Shown here piece after piece: positions 16,455-25,789 of a stretch of DNA of 64,000 bases (its first letter is position 1; every line of letters begins with the position of its first letter). The notes beneath the pieces were generated by a model that did no database searches, was not told the origin of the DNA, and was given only the letters and a program-made list of their open reading frames with translations. A program made the position numbers and the translations under genes. This DNA is from JBCDKH01 sp964388485 (GTDB taxonomy: Bacteria > Planctomycetota > Phycisphaerae > Tepidisphaerales > Tepidisphaeraceae): NCBI GenBank assembly GCA_964388485.1, contig CAYMAS010000004.1:62001-126000 (forward strand), read 5' to 3'.

Positions 16455-17063
16455 TCAATTTGCGACCTCCGACGCAATGACAGCAGCCACCCGCTCGACC
16501 TTCTCCAAGAAGTCGTCAGACGCCGGGACCTTGACGCGTCGCGGGTGGTCGCCCCACAGCTTGGCCAATAACTCGCCATTGGCGATCGCCGCTTGGGCCG
16601 TCTCGAAGCGGACGGCGTTGGTCGCGTCGCCGTCGTATCGGCCGATGGCGGCGGAGGATTCGAGCAGGACGACGAGGTCGTAACGGTCCAGCTCTTTATT
16701 CGGATCGGAATCGACTGCCCGCCAGTACGCCGCCGGACCGTCGGGCCAGTACGCGCTGCCGTCGATCGTGCCGCGATCCAGCAACGCGACCCTTGCCTGC
16801 TTGTCCTGCAACGCTTCTTCCTTAGCCAGTTGATCCCTGTAGATTTCCCGCTGCACATCCCGCCGATTGGCGTCGTCGATCTGATCCCACCGCACGCCGC
16901 GTCGTCCGTAGACGCTCGTCGCCGACTCCTCGACGCCGACGACGCCGCCGATGCGGTCTCGCCACGTCTGCCACGCTGGTTCGTGAACAAGCGTCTGCAG
17001 CACGGTGGTCTTGCCCGCACCGGGAGCGCCCGTGAGAACGATCTTGCACAGCCGCGACGTCAT
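16455..17063 (-). CDS. AAA_28-type P-loop ATPase/kinase
   Basis: A 202-residue cytosolic protein. Walker A is TGAPGAGKTTV (residues 12-22). LLDRGTIDGSAYWPDG and DLVVLLESSA are the Walker B and nucleotide-kinase-like blocks. This matches the AAA_28 group, which includes NadR-like kinase domains. The substrate is unknown. The 16327-16454 gap downstream shows nothing definite. It is divergent from tRNA-Pro with about 60 bases between. Confidence 0.75.
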   Translation of the reverse strand: MTSRLCKIVLTGAPGAGKTTVLQTLVHEPAWQTWRDRIGGVVGVEESATSVYGRRGVRWDQIDDANRRDVQREIYRDQLAKEEALQDKQARVALLDRGTIDGSAYWPDGPAAYWRAVDSDPNKELDRYDLVVLLESSAAIGRYDGDATNAVRFETAQAAIANGELLAKLWGDHPRRVKVPASDDFLEKVERVAAVIASEVAN

Positions 17064-17122
17064 CGGCCGACGCTAGAACCGCCATCCACCTGCCCGCGAC
17101 GCCGCCTAGGGTGAGGCGTCTC

Positions 17123-17196
17123 CGGGATGTAGCTCAGCTTGGTAGAGTGCTTGCTTTGGGAGCAAGATGTCGCAGGTTCGAATCCTGTCATCCCGA
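17123..17196 (+). tRNA. tRNA-Pro (anticodon UGG)
   Basis: A 74-nt cloverleaf. The acceptor CGGGATG pairs with CATCCCG. The D-arm includes AGCTCAGCTTGGTAGAGT, and the anticodon stem CTTGC/GCAAG holds loop TTTGGGA, giving TGG. The T-arm is GCAGGTTCGAATCCTGT and the discriminator is A. CCA is not encoded. Confidence 0.97.
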
Positions 17197-17212
17197 TTTG
17201 GCGGCATAAGGA

Positions 17213-20200
17213 TCAGGAGCGTGTGCCGTCGGTCAGACTGACGATGGTGGTTTCCAGGCGGTCGAGGTCGATCGGCTTGACGAGGTGATGCAAGAAGCCG
17301 GCGTCACGGCTGCGGGCGATGTCGGCTTCGGTCCCGTAGCCGCTGAGGGCGATGGCTGGCGGCCGCTCGTTCGGCAGGCTGGTGATGAAGTCGGTGCCGG
17401 TGCCGTCAGGCAGGCCGATGTCACTGACGATGAGGTCGAACGTCTTGCCGGCGGCGGCGTTGATCTCGAACGCCTCGCGACCGTCCTGAACGCTCGACGC
17501 CCGGACGACCTCGGCCTTGAACCGCAGCTTCAGGAAGCGGCTCATCAGCAGCGACGTGTCCTGGTGGTCCTCGACGAGGAGAATCCGACGCACCTGCCGA
17601 ACCGCCGGCGGCTTCTTCGACGACGTCGGCTTACTGCCTTGCCTGAGAATTCGACCGGGCAGTCGCATCGAGAAGGCGGAACCGCGGCCCGGGCCGTCGC
17701 TCTTGGCGGCGAGCGAGCCACCGTGGGCGTCGACGAGATACCGGCTGATCGCCAAACCTAACCCGAGGCCGCCGAACGTGCGGTTGACGCCTCGGCCACC
17801 CTGCTCGAAGGCGTCGAAGATGTGGCGAATGGACGACGCGTCGATGCCCAGGCCCGTGTCGCGTACTTCGCAAACGACGGCCGACACGGACTCGCCCGGC
17901 TCGGGATCGCTTGCCCGCGTGGTGATAAAGATTTCGCCAAACTCGGGCGTGAACTTCACGGCGTTCTTGAGCAGGTTCCAGATCACCTGCTGAATGCGGG
18001 CCGAGTCGGCGAGCGTGCCGAGCGGGCCGTGCGCCAAGTCGACGTGAAGCTGGATGCTTTTGTCGACCGCTTCCTCGCGACAGGTGTCGACGGCATGGCG
18101 GACGGCCTCGTTGAGGTCGATCGGCCGACGGGCCAGCTGCAGCTTACCGCGGGTGATGCGGGTGAGGTCGAGCAGGTCATCGATGAGGCGGACTTCGAGT
18201 TCGACGTTGCGGTGGATCGTGCCGAGCGTGTCGACGAGGATGTCGCGGAGGCCGTCCTCGTCGAGGTCGAGCACGCCTTTCGACTTCTGTCGCGAGAGCG
18301 CTTTGGAAAGCATCTGCGTACCGCTGAGGACCGGCGTGAGCGGCGTACGGAGTTCGTGGCTCAGGACGGCGAGGAACTCGCTCTTGGCCCGGTTGGCCCG
18401 CTCGGACAATTCACGGGCGCGGTCGGCACTGATGCGGGCGCTGATGGCGTTTTCCTTGGCTTCGCGGAGCATGCGTTCGCTCCGCTTGCGGTCGGTGATG
18501 TCGAGGATGACGCAGCCGACGGTGGTGAAGCTGGTTTCGCGTCGGCCTAGCTGCGGCGGGACTTCGCCGCCGGCGGGGAAGAAGCTGGCAAGGAACCAGT
18601 GCGGCCCATTGCTGCCCTTTTGCTGCATCATCTCCAGCTCGATGCCGATGACGCTTCGACCTGTTTCGAAGACGCGGGCCAGGTACGGCTTGATCACCCG
18701 AGCCAGAGCCGGCTCGTCGCCCATCGGCACGCTCAGATCGTCGTCGACGTGCAGGCCGGTGAGCTCGGTGAGGTGAGCGTTGCCCTGCACCATCCGCCCG
18801 CTGACGTCGAAGAAGCCGAAGCCGACGGGGGCACCGCTGAGCAGTGACTCGAGGCGGACCGTCGTCTCCGCCAGACGCCGATTGGCCGCTTCGGCTTCGG
18901 CATTGGCGTGCTCGAGTTGATCGTTGCGTTGCGACAGCTCAGCCCGCTGGAGTTCGAGTTCCTGGGCCTGTTGTTCGAGTTGTCGCTCCTTGCGTTGAAG
19001 GTCCGAAACATCCTGCACCACCACGTTGAGCCCGATGGCCTCGCCCTCCTGGCTGCGAACCGGGCTGCACGACCAGAGGTAGCCGCGCGATTGCTGAACG
19101 TCCCGTTCGTTGACGGTCACCTGCACGCGATGCCGCTTGTTCGTTTCGAGCACCTTGCGACATGTTGGTTCGACCGCTTGCCAGATGGTCGGCGGCAGGA
19201 CTTGATCTGCAGGGTGGCCGACGAAGGTCTTGGACTCGAGCTTGAAAATTTGTCCGAGTGCCTGGTTGACGTTCGTGAAGACGAGCGACGGGTCGAGCAG
19301 TGCCAGACCCGCCGGTGAGCCGGCGAAGGTTGCTTCGAGTTCCGCCACGCGACGGGCCTTGTCCGCCTCGCTCGCTCGCAACGCCTCGACGGCAACTCGC
19401 CGATCCGTCGTGTCGTAGTTGACGCCCGCCAGAAACGGCTGACTCGACCCGTTTTCGCGGATCACGCGCCCGACGCCCACCACCCATCGCTCGCTGCCGT
19501 CAGCATGAACGATGCGAAACTCCTGCTCGAAGTCCTTCTGCCGACCTTCGACCACCTGACTGATTTCAGCCTGGACTCGGTGCAGGTCGTCGGGGTGAAT
19601 ACGGTCGTAGAACAACTGCAGCTTGATCGGCTGGACGCCCGCACCTGGAACGTGCTGATCGAGCCCGTAGATTTCACGCAGCCGGTCATCCGAATTGACC
19701 ACGTCTTCCTGCAGCGACCACGTCCACGTGCCCATGCGACCTGCTTGCAGCGCTTGCTGGAGCGTCAGATAGACCTCGTCCCGGGCCCGCTTGGCCTGCC
19801 GCTCGGCGACGCGTCGCCGCATCGCCCGCAAGAGCATCCGTCGTGACCGACGTTGCAGCCGATGGTGTTCACGTGCCCGTTCAATGCTGTGGTGCAGCAG
19901 CCGACGCCCCCGCTCCAGGTTGCCGTCGGTCGGTTTCAGGTCGTCTTTTGGCAGATAATCGCCGGCACCGAGCCGCACCACGTCGGCTGCGACGACCGGA
20001 TTCGAGTCGCCTGTCAGCACCACGACGGGGCACGGCATGAGCGAAATTTGAGCCTGTGCGTCCTCCGGCATCATGACGAGCGTCGCCAGCTTCGTCAGAA
20101 CGTCTCGTGCCGAACCGTCGGGAAGTTGATTGTCCAGCAGGACCAGATCAGGCAGCTGAGCCTCCACCGACTCGACAGCCTCGGCAACGGAACCGGCGAC

Positions 20201-20356
20201 TTGAAGGTCGATGACGTCTCGCTTGAACAACCGCCTGACGAGCAGGCTGTCTTCGTCCGCGTCCTCGACGAGGAGGACCCGCTGTCGTCGGTGCGGTCCG
20301 TGTGCGGGCAGCACGCAAGAGGATGGCACCGAGTCAGCTTGATCCATCGAGGGCAA
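17213..20356 (-). CDS. Hybrid sensor histidine kinase (REC-PAS-PAS-PAS-HisKA-HATPase-REC)
   Basis: A 1047-residue protein without clear membrane helices, so it probably senses in the cytosol. Residues 25-140 are a receiver domain with Asp75 (LVLLDNQLPDG). PAS-like domains lie at about 205-318, 338-452 and 505-622, the last two separated by a coiled coil (452-505). HisKA has His667 in FLAVLSHELRTPLTPV. The ATPase has Asn798 in NLLKNAVKF, then DTGLGID and GGLGLGLAI. The C-terminal receiver (923-1040) has Asp979 (VSDIGLPDG) and Lys1028. No DNA-binding output is adjacent, so the partner is elsewhere. Confidence 0.93.
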   Translation of the reverse strand: MPSMDQADSVPSSCVLPAHGPHRRQRVLLVEDADEDSLLVRRLFKRDVIDLQVAGSVAEAVESVEAQLPDLVLLDNQLPDGSARDVLTKLATLVMMPEDAQAQISLMPCPVVVLTGDSNPVVAADVVRLGAGDYLPKDDLKPTDGNLERGRRLLHHSIERAREHHRLQRRSRRMLLRAMRRRVAERQAKRARDEVYLTLQQALQAGRMGTWTWSLQEDVVNSDDRLREIYGLDQHVPGAGVQPIKLQLFYDRIHPDDLHRVQAEISQVVEGRQKDFEQEFRIVHADGSERWVVGVGRVIRENGSSQPFLAGVNYDTTDRRVAVEALRASEADKARRVAELEATFAGSPAGLALLDPSLVFTNVNQALGQIFKLESKTFVGHPADQVLPPTIWQAVEPTCRKVLETNKRHRVQVTVNERDVQQSRGYLWSCSPVRSQEGEAIGLNVVVQDVSDLQRKERQLEQQAQELELQRAELSQRNDQLEHANAEAEAANRRLAETTVRLESLLSGAPVGFGFFDVSGRMVQGNAHLTELTGLHVDDDLSVPMGDEPALARVIKPYLARVFETGRSVIGIELEMMQQKGSNGPHWFLASFFPAGGEVPPQLGRRETSFTTVGCVILDITDRKRSERMLREAKENAISARISADRARELSERANRAKSEFLAVLSHELRTPLTPVLSGTQMLSKALSRQKSKGVLDLDEDGLRDILVDTLGTIHRNVELEVRLIDDLLDLTRITRGKLQLARRPIDLNEAVRHAVDTCREEAVDKSIQLHVDLAHGPLGTLADSARIQQVIWNLLKNAVKFTPEFGEIFITTRASDPEPGESVSAVVCEVRDTGLGIDASSIRHIFDAFEQGGRGVNRTFGGLGLGLAISRYLVDAHGGSLAAKSDGPGRGSAFSMRLPGRILRQGSKPTSSKKPPAVRQVRRILLVEDHQDTSLLMSRFLKLRFKAEVVRASSVQDGREAFEINAAAGKTFDLIVSDIGLPDGTGTDFITSLPNERPPAIALSGYGTEADIARSRDAGFLHHLVKPIDLDRLETTIVSLTDGTRS

Positions 20357-20416
20357 AGGTGAACGGCACGCTATGCCAGCTTCGCCAGGGATCCGACGCC
20401 AGCTTGGCCCGGCATC

Positions 20417-20710
20417 CTATGCCAGCTTGTCCTGAACACTTTGCACCTTGGCGGAGATCGCCCCGCTCCTGCCACGCCGCCAATCCGTCTTGACGCTGCA
20501 CATCACGCGGTCGCTGTCGCCGGCCAACGCCTCGTGGCACGCGGCAATGACCCGCCAAACCTCCGCCGGCTCACCTTCGATGACCGTGCCCAGCGGCCCG
20601 AGCTGATGCTCCAGGCCACTGTCGCGGATCACCTCTAACGCCCTCGCCACGTAAGGCGAGACGCTTTGGCCCTTGTCCATCGGCCAGATCGACAACTCGG
20701 CGAGCATCAT
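20417..20710 (-). CDS. MTH1187-family thiamine-binding-type protein
   Basis: A 97-residue ferredoxin-like-fold protein. LAELSIWPMDKGQSVSPYV at the N-terminus, HQLGPLGTVIEGEPAEVW in the middle and VKTDWRRGR near the end follow the DUF77/MTH1187 pattern. These small proteins bind thiamine or related ligands and form tetramers. The role here is unknown, and no thiamine pathway gene is adjacent. It sits between the hybrid kinase and pyrE, divergent from pyrE by 49 bases. Either of two adjacent ATGs could start it. Confidence 0.8.
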   Translation of the reverse strand: MMLAELSIWPMDKGQSVSPYVARALEVIRDSGLEHQLGPLGTVIEGEPAEVWRVIAACHEALAGDSDRVMCSVKTDWRRGRSGAISAKVQSVQDKLA

Positions 20711-20759
20711 GCTCCAACCTAGGGTGGGCCCCCGCCCGACACGCGGGTAACGTGGCGGC

Positions 20760-21296
20760 GTGAACCGCGATCAGCTCATCGACGCCATCAAGCAGACCAG
20801 CGTCCTCCACGGCACCTTCACCCTCCGCAGCGGCCGGACCAGCAGCTACTACGTCGACAAGTACAAGTTCGCCACCCGGCCCGACATCCTCCGCGAGGTC
20901 GGCATCCTCATGGCCGCCCAGGCGATGGAGACGAACGCCGACCGCATCGCCGGTGCCGAACTCGGCGGCGTCCCCCTCGCCGCCAGCGCCTCCTTGGCCG
21001 GCGATAAACCCTACGTCCTCATCCGCAACTCTAAGAAGGATTACGGCACAAACAAGCAGATGGAGGGCGACCTCGAAGAAGGCGACCGCGTCCTGCTCGT
21101 CGAAGACGTCGTCACCACCGGCGGCCAGATCCTCGAAGCCGCCAAGGTCATTCAAGATGCCGGTGCGACCGTGACCCGGATCGTCAGCGTCATCGACCGC
21201 CTCGAAGGCGGCCGGGAGAACATCGAAAAGGCCGGCTTCGAGTTCAAGAGCCTCGTGACGACTAAGGACCTGGGCGTCAGCGTCGACAGCGAGTGA
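20760..21296 (+). CDS. pyrE: Orotate phosphoribosyltransferase
   Basis: Joins orotate to PRPP to form OMP in pyrimidine synthesis. The protein is 178 residues, starting at GTG. GTFTLRSGRTSSYYVDKY near residues 18-35 is the orotate-side block, and VLLVEDVVTTGGQ at about 111-123 is the PRPP-binding motif. RNSKKDYGTNKQMEG is the flexible catalytic loop region with its lysines. It stands alone, facing the ABC exporter. A palindrome related to the GAGCCGCGG family sits between the two convergent genes. Confidence 0.95.
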   Translation: MNRDQLIDAIKQTSVLHGTFTLRSGRTSSYYVDKYKFATRPDILREVGILMAAQAMETNADRIAGAELGGVPLAASASLAGDKPYVLIRNSKKDYGTNKQMEGDLEEGDRVLLVEDVVTTGGQILEAAKVIQDAGATVTRIVSVIDRLEGGRENIEKAGFEFKSLVTTKDLGVSVDSE

Positions 21297-21346
21297 GACG
21301 AGCTATCTCGACTGAAGCCAAGTTCGCGAGCGACTGACATCGTCTG

Positions 21347-21374
21347 TGAGCCGCGGATGCACGGTCCGCGCCTC
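21347..21374. repeat. GAGCCGCGG palindrome, copy B
   Basis: TGAGCCGCGG ATGCAC GGTCCGCGCCTC forms an imperfect hairpin that can be extended outwards by TGACATC/GATGTCA. It sits between the convergent pyrE and ABC exporter genes, a position suited to a two-way terminator. Confidence 0.65.
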
Positions 21375-21381
21375 GCAGATG

Positions 21382-23457
21382 TCAACTGACACCAGGTTCT
21401 TTGAACGCCTGCCGGGCCAGAGTGGCGTAAAGGCCGTTGGCGGCGACGAGGGTGTCGTGCGTGCCGTCTTCCACCACGCGGCCGTCGGCGATGACGAGGA
21501 TGCGGTCGGCATCACGCACCGTGCTCAGGCGGTGGGCGATGATGAAGCTGGTGCGGCCCCTCATCAATCGCTCCAACGCCTCCTGCACGAGCCGTTCAGA
21601 CTCGACGTCGAGGGCGCTGGTGGCCTCGTCGAGGATGAGAATCCTGGCGTCCTTGAGGATGGCGCGGGCGATGCTGAGGCGTTGGCGTTGCCCTCCGGAG
21701 AGGTTCACGCCCCGTTCGCCAAGTTGGGACTCGAAGCCGCCTTCGAGCTTCATGATGAACTCGTACGCGTTGGCGTCGCGGGCGGCTTGTTCGACCTGCT
21801 CCCGCGTCGCCTCGGGCTTGCCGTACATGAGGTTGTCGTAGACCGTGCCGCTGAAGAGGAAGCTGTCCTGCTGCACGATGCCGACCGCTTCACGCAACGG
21901 CTTCTTCGCGTAGTCGCGCACGTCTCGGCCGTCGATGCGAATGGCCCCTTCGCTGACGTCGTAGAGCCGAGGCAGGAGCGAGACGAGGGTCGTCTTGCCG
22001 CTGCCTGATGGGCCGACCAGGGCGACGCGTTGCCCGGCGGGCACCTCGAAGCTCAAGCCGTCCAGCACCCATCGCCGCTGCACCGGCGGCGGGCCCGGCA
22101 GCTTGCCCGTTCGCGCCAGCTGCTTGCGGCGGCGTTCGAGTTTCATCTGCTGGGCCAACTCGTACCGAACGAGCCTGCGTCGCTCGCGGCTGCTGAGCGT
22201 GACGAGGTTCGGCCGATCCTTGCCGCGAACGCCGACTTCCTTGCCGGTAACCGGGTCGACGCTCCCTTTGTCGTCTTCGTGGCCGAGGCTGGTGCGGCTT
22301 TCGTCGGAGTCGTCGCTGTAGCTGAAGCGGACGTTCTCGAAGACGACGTCGCCCCGCTCGGGCGGGTGCGGGTACGCGCCGGGCCGCTCGAGGATCTTGG
22401 GCGTGATATCGAAGACGCGGAAGACACGCTCGATGCTCACCATGCACGTCTGGAAGACGACGTTGATCTCAGCGAACCGCTGGACAGGGAAGTACATCAC
22501 CGCGAGCCAGCCAATGAACATGACGAGCTCGCCGGCATTGACGGTGCCGTGCTTGTACGACAAGTAGCCGCCGAGGAGGACGACGAGCGCGGTGCCACCG
22601 CGCGTAAGCGTCTCGCCGAGGGTTTCGGTGAAGGCGGCGAGGACCTTTTGCTGGACGACGCGGTCGTAGTGCTCTTCAGTGTCGTTGCGGAAGCGGTCGC
22701 TTTCGCGATCTTCGGCGGCGGATGACTGAACCAGCGCGATGCCGGCGAGTTGTTCCTGCACGTTGCCGCTGATCTTGCCGATCGAACGTTGCACGAGGCG
22801 TCCGGCGTGTCGCACGCGAGGCCGAAGCTTGTTGATGAGAAACCCGTAAAGCGGCAGGATCGCCAACGCGAGCAACGTCAGCGGCGGGCTGATCCACAAC
22901 AGCAGGCCGATGCCGAAGACGAAGGCACCCAGATCCATAACGACCGCCACCACGCCGCCGTTGACGAGTTGACTCGCCTGGGAAATGTCGGTGATGACGC
23001 GGCTGACGATCGAGCCGGTCCGCTCCTTCGAGTAGAAGTGCAGGCTCAGCCGGTGCAGGTGGCCAAAGAGGTCTTGGCGGATGTCGCGAATGATGCGAAA
23101 GGCGATCTGGCCCGTCAGATAGCTGCGGAAGAACGTCGCGACGCCGTACAGGCCGATGACGACGAGCGTGATGATCGTCAGCCGGAACAACCAATCCCCA
23201 CGTTCGGCATCGGTCATGGTCGAATCGCCTTCGACCACGATGACCTCGTTGACGACGAAGCCGAAGATCGCAGGAAAGGCAAACTGCAGAACGAGCTTCG
23301 CCACCCCAGCGAGGACGGCGAAGCAGAGCATCGCCGGGTATCGCTTGAGGTACTTCAGGAACCGCTTGAGCGACTCGGGGACGAGCGGCTCGCGTCGGGT
23401 TGTCGGAGAAACCTCCGCCGGAGTCGCCCTGGTGAGGGCCTTTGCCTGTGGCTGCAT
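21382..23457 (-). CDS. ABC exporter, fused permease-ATPase, with an insertion in the ATPase domain
   Basis: A 691-residue half-transporter that should work as a homodimer. Residues about 30-350 form the six-helix type I exporter membrane domain. The ATPase has Walker A GPSGSGKTT (482-490), Q-loop IVQQDSFLFSGTVYDNL, signature LSGGQRQRLS, Walker B ILILDEATSALD and switch His in IIAHRLSTV. About 80 residues, rich in Arg, Lys, Asp and Glu, separate the aromatic A-loop (FSYSD, 378-382) from VLDGLSFEV (464 on), where other exporters have about ten. The start was set at MQPQAKALTR because a longer frame overlaps the divergent gene's promoter. The substrate is unknown. Confidence 0.9.
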   Translation of the reverse strand: MQPQAKALTRATPAEVSPTTRREPLVPESLKRFLKYLKRYPAMLCFAVLAGVAKLVLQFAFPAIFGFVVNEVIVVEGDSTMTDAERGDWLFRLTIITLVVIGLYGVATFFRSYLTGQIAFRIIRDIRQDLFGHLHRLSLHFYSKERTGSIVSRVITDISQASQLVNGGVVAVVMDLGAFVFGIGLLLWISPPLTLLALAILPLYGFLINKLRPRVRHAGRLVQRSIGKISGNVQEQLAGIALVQSSAAEDRESDRFRNDTEEHYDRVVQQKVLAAFTETLGETLTRGGTALVVLLGGYLSYKHGTVNAGELVMFIGWLAVMYFPVQRFAEINVVFQTCMVSIERVFRVFDITPKILERPGAYPHPPERGDVVFENVRFSYSDDSDESRTSLGHEDDKGSVDPVTGKEVGVRGKDRPNLVTLSSRERRRLVRYELAQQMKLERRRKQLARTGKLPGPPPVQRRWVLDGLSFEVPAGQRVALVGPSGSGKTTLVSLLPRLYDVSEGAIRIDGRDVRDYAKKPLREAVGIVQQDSFLFSGTVYDNLMYGKPEATREQVEQAARDANAYEFIMKLEGGFESQLGERGVNLSGGQRQRLSIARAILKDARILILDEATSALDVESERLVQEALERLMRGRTSFIIAHRLSTVRDADRILVIADGRVVEDGTHDTLVAANGLYATLARQAFKEPGVS

Positions 23458-23569
23458 GAGTGGGTGGCCGCCCCGTTGGGCATGGCACGCTCCAAGCCTT
23501 ATCACTAGCGGGCGCTGCTGCTGATGTCGAAACAAAAATCGGTACAGCAGCCGCCGTAGGCTGCGGGCC

Positions 23570-24352
23570 ATGTCGGACGAGTCGTTGCAGTCGCTGTGTG
23601 AAGCCGGACAAACCGCCCTCGTCGAGACACGCTACCTCGACGCCGAACGAATGCTCGTCGAAGCCGAAACGGCTGCACTCGAGGCCCGGGACTTCGACAC
23701 GCTCGGCCGGCTCTACTTACCCCTGCAAGAGGCCCGGCGACAACGGCGGCAACTCTGCGGCGAAGGGACCGTCCGGCTCGATCTGGTGCCGGAGGGTGAT
23801 GCACTGCCCGATGCCGAGACGATCCTGGAGCGGTATCCATCGGGCCAACTGGCGGTGGCCGGACCGGCGACGCTGGAGCCGGCGATGGAGGTGCGCCGTT
23901 TGGCTTGGGAGCGGCAGCGGTATCTCGAAACGTTCCTGTGCGCGAGCTATCCGCTGACGGAGGACGGCCGATTCGTCATCGCGTTCGTGCCGACCGACAA
24001 CGTCACGCTGCCGCCTCTGGAGACGGCGTTGGCGGCGGGGGTGGCTGGCTTGCTGCGTCGGCTGCCGCCGTTCTCGCTGGTGCTGGCGGACGACGAACTG
24101 CCGCGAGGCGATCAGTCGGGTTCGAGCGAGACCTTCGCGACCACGATGCGGCTTTGGGAGCAGCTGCACCTGCCGTTCCTCACCGCCGCCCGTGACACCC
24201 GCGATCCGCTGCGTCGCATCGACGCCTACCGACAGGTCATCGCCGTCGACTACGCGTGCGAAAAGGCGCACCAGTGGCTCGCCGATACGGCATCGGGCGT
24301 CGCTCGTGGCGGTTCGCCGGACGGCACCGGTGTTGCTGCTCGAAACGTGTGA
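23570..24352 (+). CDS. Unknown protein with helical N-terminus
   Basis: A 260-residue soluble protein. The first 70 residues look like paired helices of TPR type (CEAGQTALVETRYLDAERML, FDTLGRLYLPLQEARRQRR). The middle part (about 75-190) is a mixed alpha/beta region without a recognised motif. Near the C-terminus RIDAYRQVIAVDYACEKAHQ again looks TPR-like. Its stop overlaps the next gene's GTG start by four bases, so the two are translationally coupled. It is divergent from the ABC exporter across a 112-base gap. No function assigned. Confidence 0.65.
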   Translation: MSDESLQSLCEAGQTALVETRYLDAERMLVEAETAALEARDFDTLGRLYLPLQEARRQRRQLCGEGTVRLDLVPEGDALPDAETILERYPSGQLAVAGPATLEPAMEVRRLAWERQRYLETFLCASYPLTEDGRFVIAFVPTDNVTLPPLETALAAGVAGLLRRLPPFSLVLADDELPRGDQSGSSETFATTMRLWEQLHLPFLTAARDTRDPLRRIDAYRQVIAVDYACEKAHQWLADTASGVARGGSPDGTGVAARNV

Positions 24353-24825
24353 GCGATTCCACCCCACCCCCACCCCCAGCACGCCTCGATGCCGACGGCC
24401 GGCCGATCCGCGATGCCGACGCTGACCCCTCTACGGTCCGCACGGAGCACCTGCCGAACGAGAAGAAGACGCTGCCGACGGACAAGCCCAACACGCTGAT
24501 CCTGCCGATCCTCGGGACAGCGTTGTCGGTGCTCGGCCTGGTGATGGCCTTTGCTCTCGATTGGGATGCGGTCGGGACGATCGTCGCGCTAATCGGCTTG
24601 ATCCTGTCGATCATCTCGCTCGTCATGGCTCTGGGCGACCAACGTGCCGGCGCGACGCTGCCGGCCTTGGCGACGATCACGACAGCAGTCCTGACGCTCG
24701 TGGCCCTCTTCGACTGGCTGGACGTCGAGGACGCGGAGCCCGTCGACGTCGACACCACCGTCATCGGCGACCCGGATCGCTCGGAAGCGCTCGACGGCGA
24801 CGCGGACTTAGGCAACGTCGAGTAG
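24349..24825 (+). CDS. Small membrane protein of unknown function
   Basis: 158 residues with GTG start overlapping the upstream stop (GTGA). A proline-rich, charged N-terminal 55 residues precede three hydrophobic helices: TLILPILGTALSVLGLVMAF, VGTIVALIGLILSIISLVM and LPALATITTAVLTLVALF. A strongly acidic tail follows. Coupling to the upstream unknown protein suggests they work together. A longer frame upstream was rejected because it lies entirely inside the preceding gene. Confidence 0.65.
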   Translation: MSDSTPPPPPARLDADGRPIRDADADPSTVRTEHLPNEKKTLPTDKPNTLILPILGTALSVLGLVMAFALDWDAVGTIVALIGLILSIISLVMALGDQRAGATLPALATITTAVLTLVALFDWLDVEDAEPVDVDTTVIGDPDRSEALDGDADLGNVE

Positions 24826-24909
24826 TGCGACGCCCACCCCCGGAGCGGCGGAGCTTGCCCCGCGTCGAACCGTCCGCCCAACATTCGACGCTTAGCAAAA
24901 GCTCGAGAC

Positions 24910-25710
24910 TCACCCCGCGTCGACATGTGGTCGGGACTCAACCTTCGTCGGATCCACTTGGAGGTAGCCCTTCAGAAACCGTGCGACTCCGTAAATGATC
25001 GGCGTGTCCAGCAACGCCATCGTCGCCTTGAAGGCGTAGCCGGTGAAGATGATCACCCACAGCTGCGGCCAGACGGCACGCGACGCATCAACCGTCGGCA
25101 AGGCATCGGCCCAGAAGTACGTGATTGTGATGACGCTGAACGTGTCGACGAACTGGCTGACGAGCGTCGAGGCGTTGTTGCGGATCCACAGCAGCCGGCC
25201 GCCTGTTAGCCGCTTGACGAGGTGGAAGACGTGGACGTCGACGAGCTGGGCGACGAAGTAGGCGATCATGCTCGCGGTGACGGCACCGAAGCTGAGCGTG
25301 CGGATTGTCATGAACGCCTCGTCAGCCGGCCCACCACCGGGGACGATGCCGGCCACCCACATGACGAGGACGACCCACCCGTTGAGCAGCAGCCCGACGA
25401 GCACGAGGCGGTTGGCCCGCGTTCTGCCATAAAACTCGCTGATCAGGTCCGTGCAGAGGAACGTGATCGGATACGGCAACACGCCGATGGCGACGATGAA
25501 GGCCCACCCCCCTGGTTCGGGGAATCGCCACCACGCCCAGGTCCCGTCTGGATCGAGGGCGAGGATCGCCCAGAACCGGGCGATGCCGAGGATGTTGAGC
25601 ATCGCCAGCGTCCCGAGGAACAGGCCGGCGAGGATGAGAAAGACCGTCTCACGACGGGCCGCGAGCTTAGGAGAGACGGGTCCTTCGACAGTCGAGCCGG
25701 GCAGCTGCAC
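24910..25710 (-). CDS. Queuosine precursor transporter (VUT family, YhhQ/QueT-like)
   Basis: A 266-residue inner-membrane protein with about six helices. PYPITFLCTDLISEFYGRTR near residue 78, IAYFVAQLVDVHVFH and RNNASTLVSQFVDTFSV are the hallmark blocks of the vitamin-uptake-transporter family, which imports the queuosine precursors preQ0 and preQ1. The TDxxxExYGR block is the most diagnostic. No queuosine synthesis gene (queC/D/E/F) or preQ1 riboswitch was found nearby, so a salvage role is inferred from family alone. Confidence 0.88.
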   Translation of the reverse strand: MQLPGSTVEGPVSPKLAARRETVFLILAGLFLGTLAMLNILGIARFWAILALDPDGTWAWWRFPEPGGWAFIVAIGVLPYPITFLCTDLISEFYGRTRANRLVLVGLLLNGWVVLVMWVAGIVPGGGPADEAFMTIRTLSFGAVTASMIAYFVAQLVDVHVFHLVKRLTGGRLLWIRNNASTLVSQFVDTFSVITITYFWADALPTVDASRAVWPQLWVIIFTGYAFKATMALLDTPIIYGVARFLKGYLQVDPTKVESRPHVDAG

Positions 25711-25789
25711 CGGCTGATCATGCGGTTCGACACGCGACGTGCAACCCGACCCCTACGATCCCCCCGATCAAGGGGTCCGCATTGGGTGA

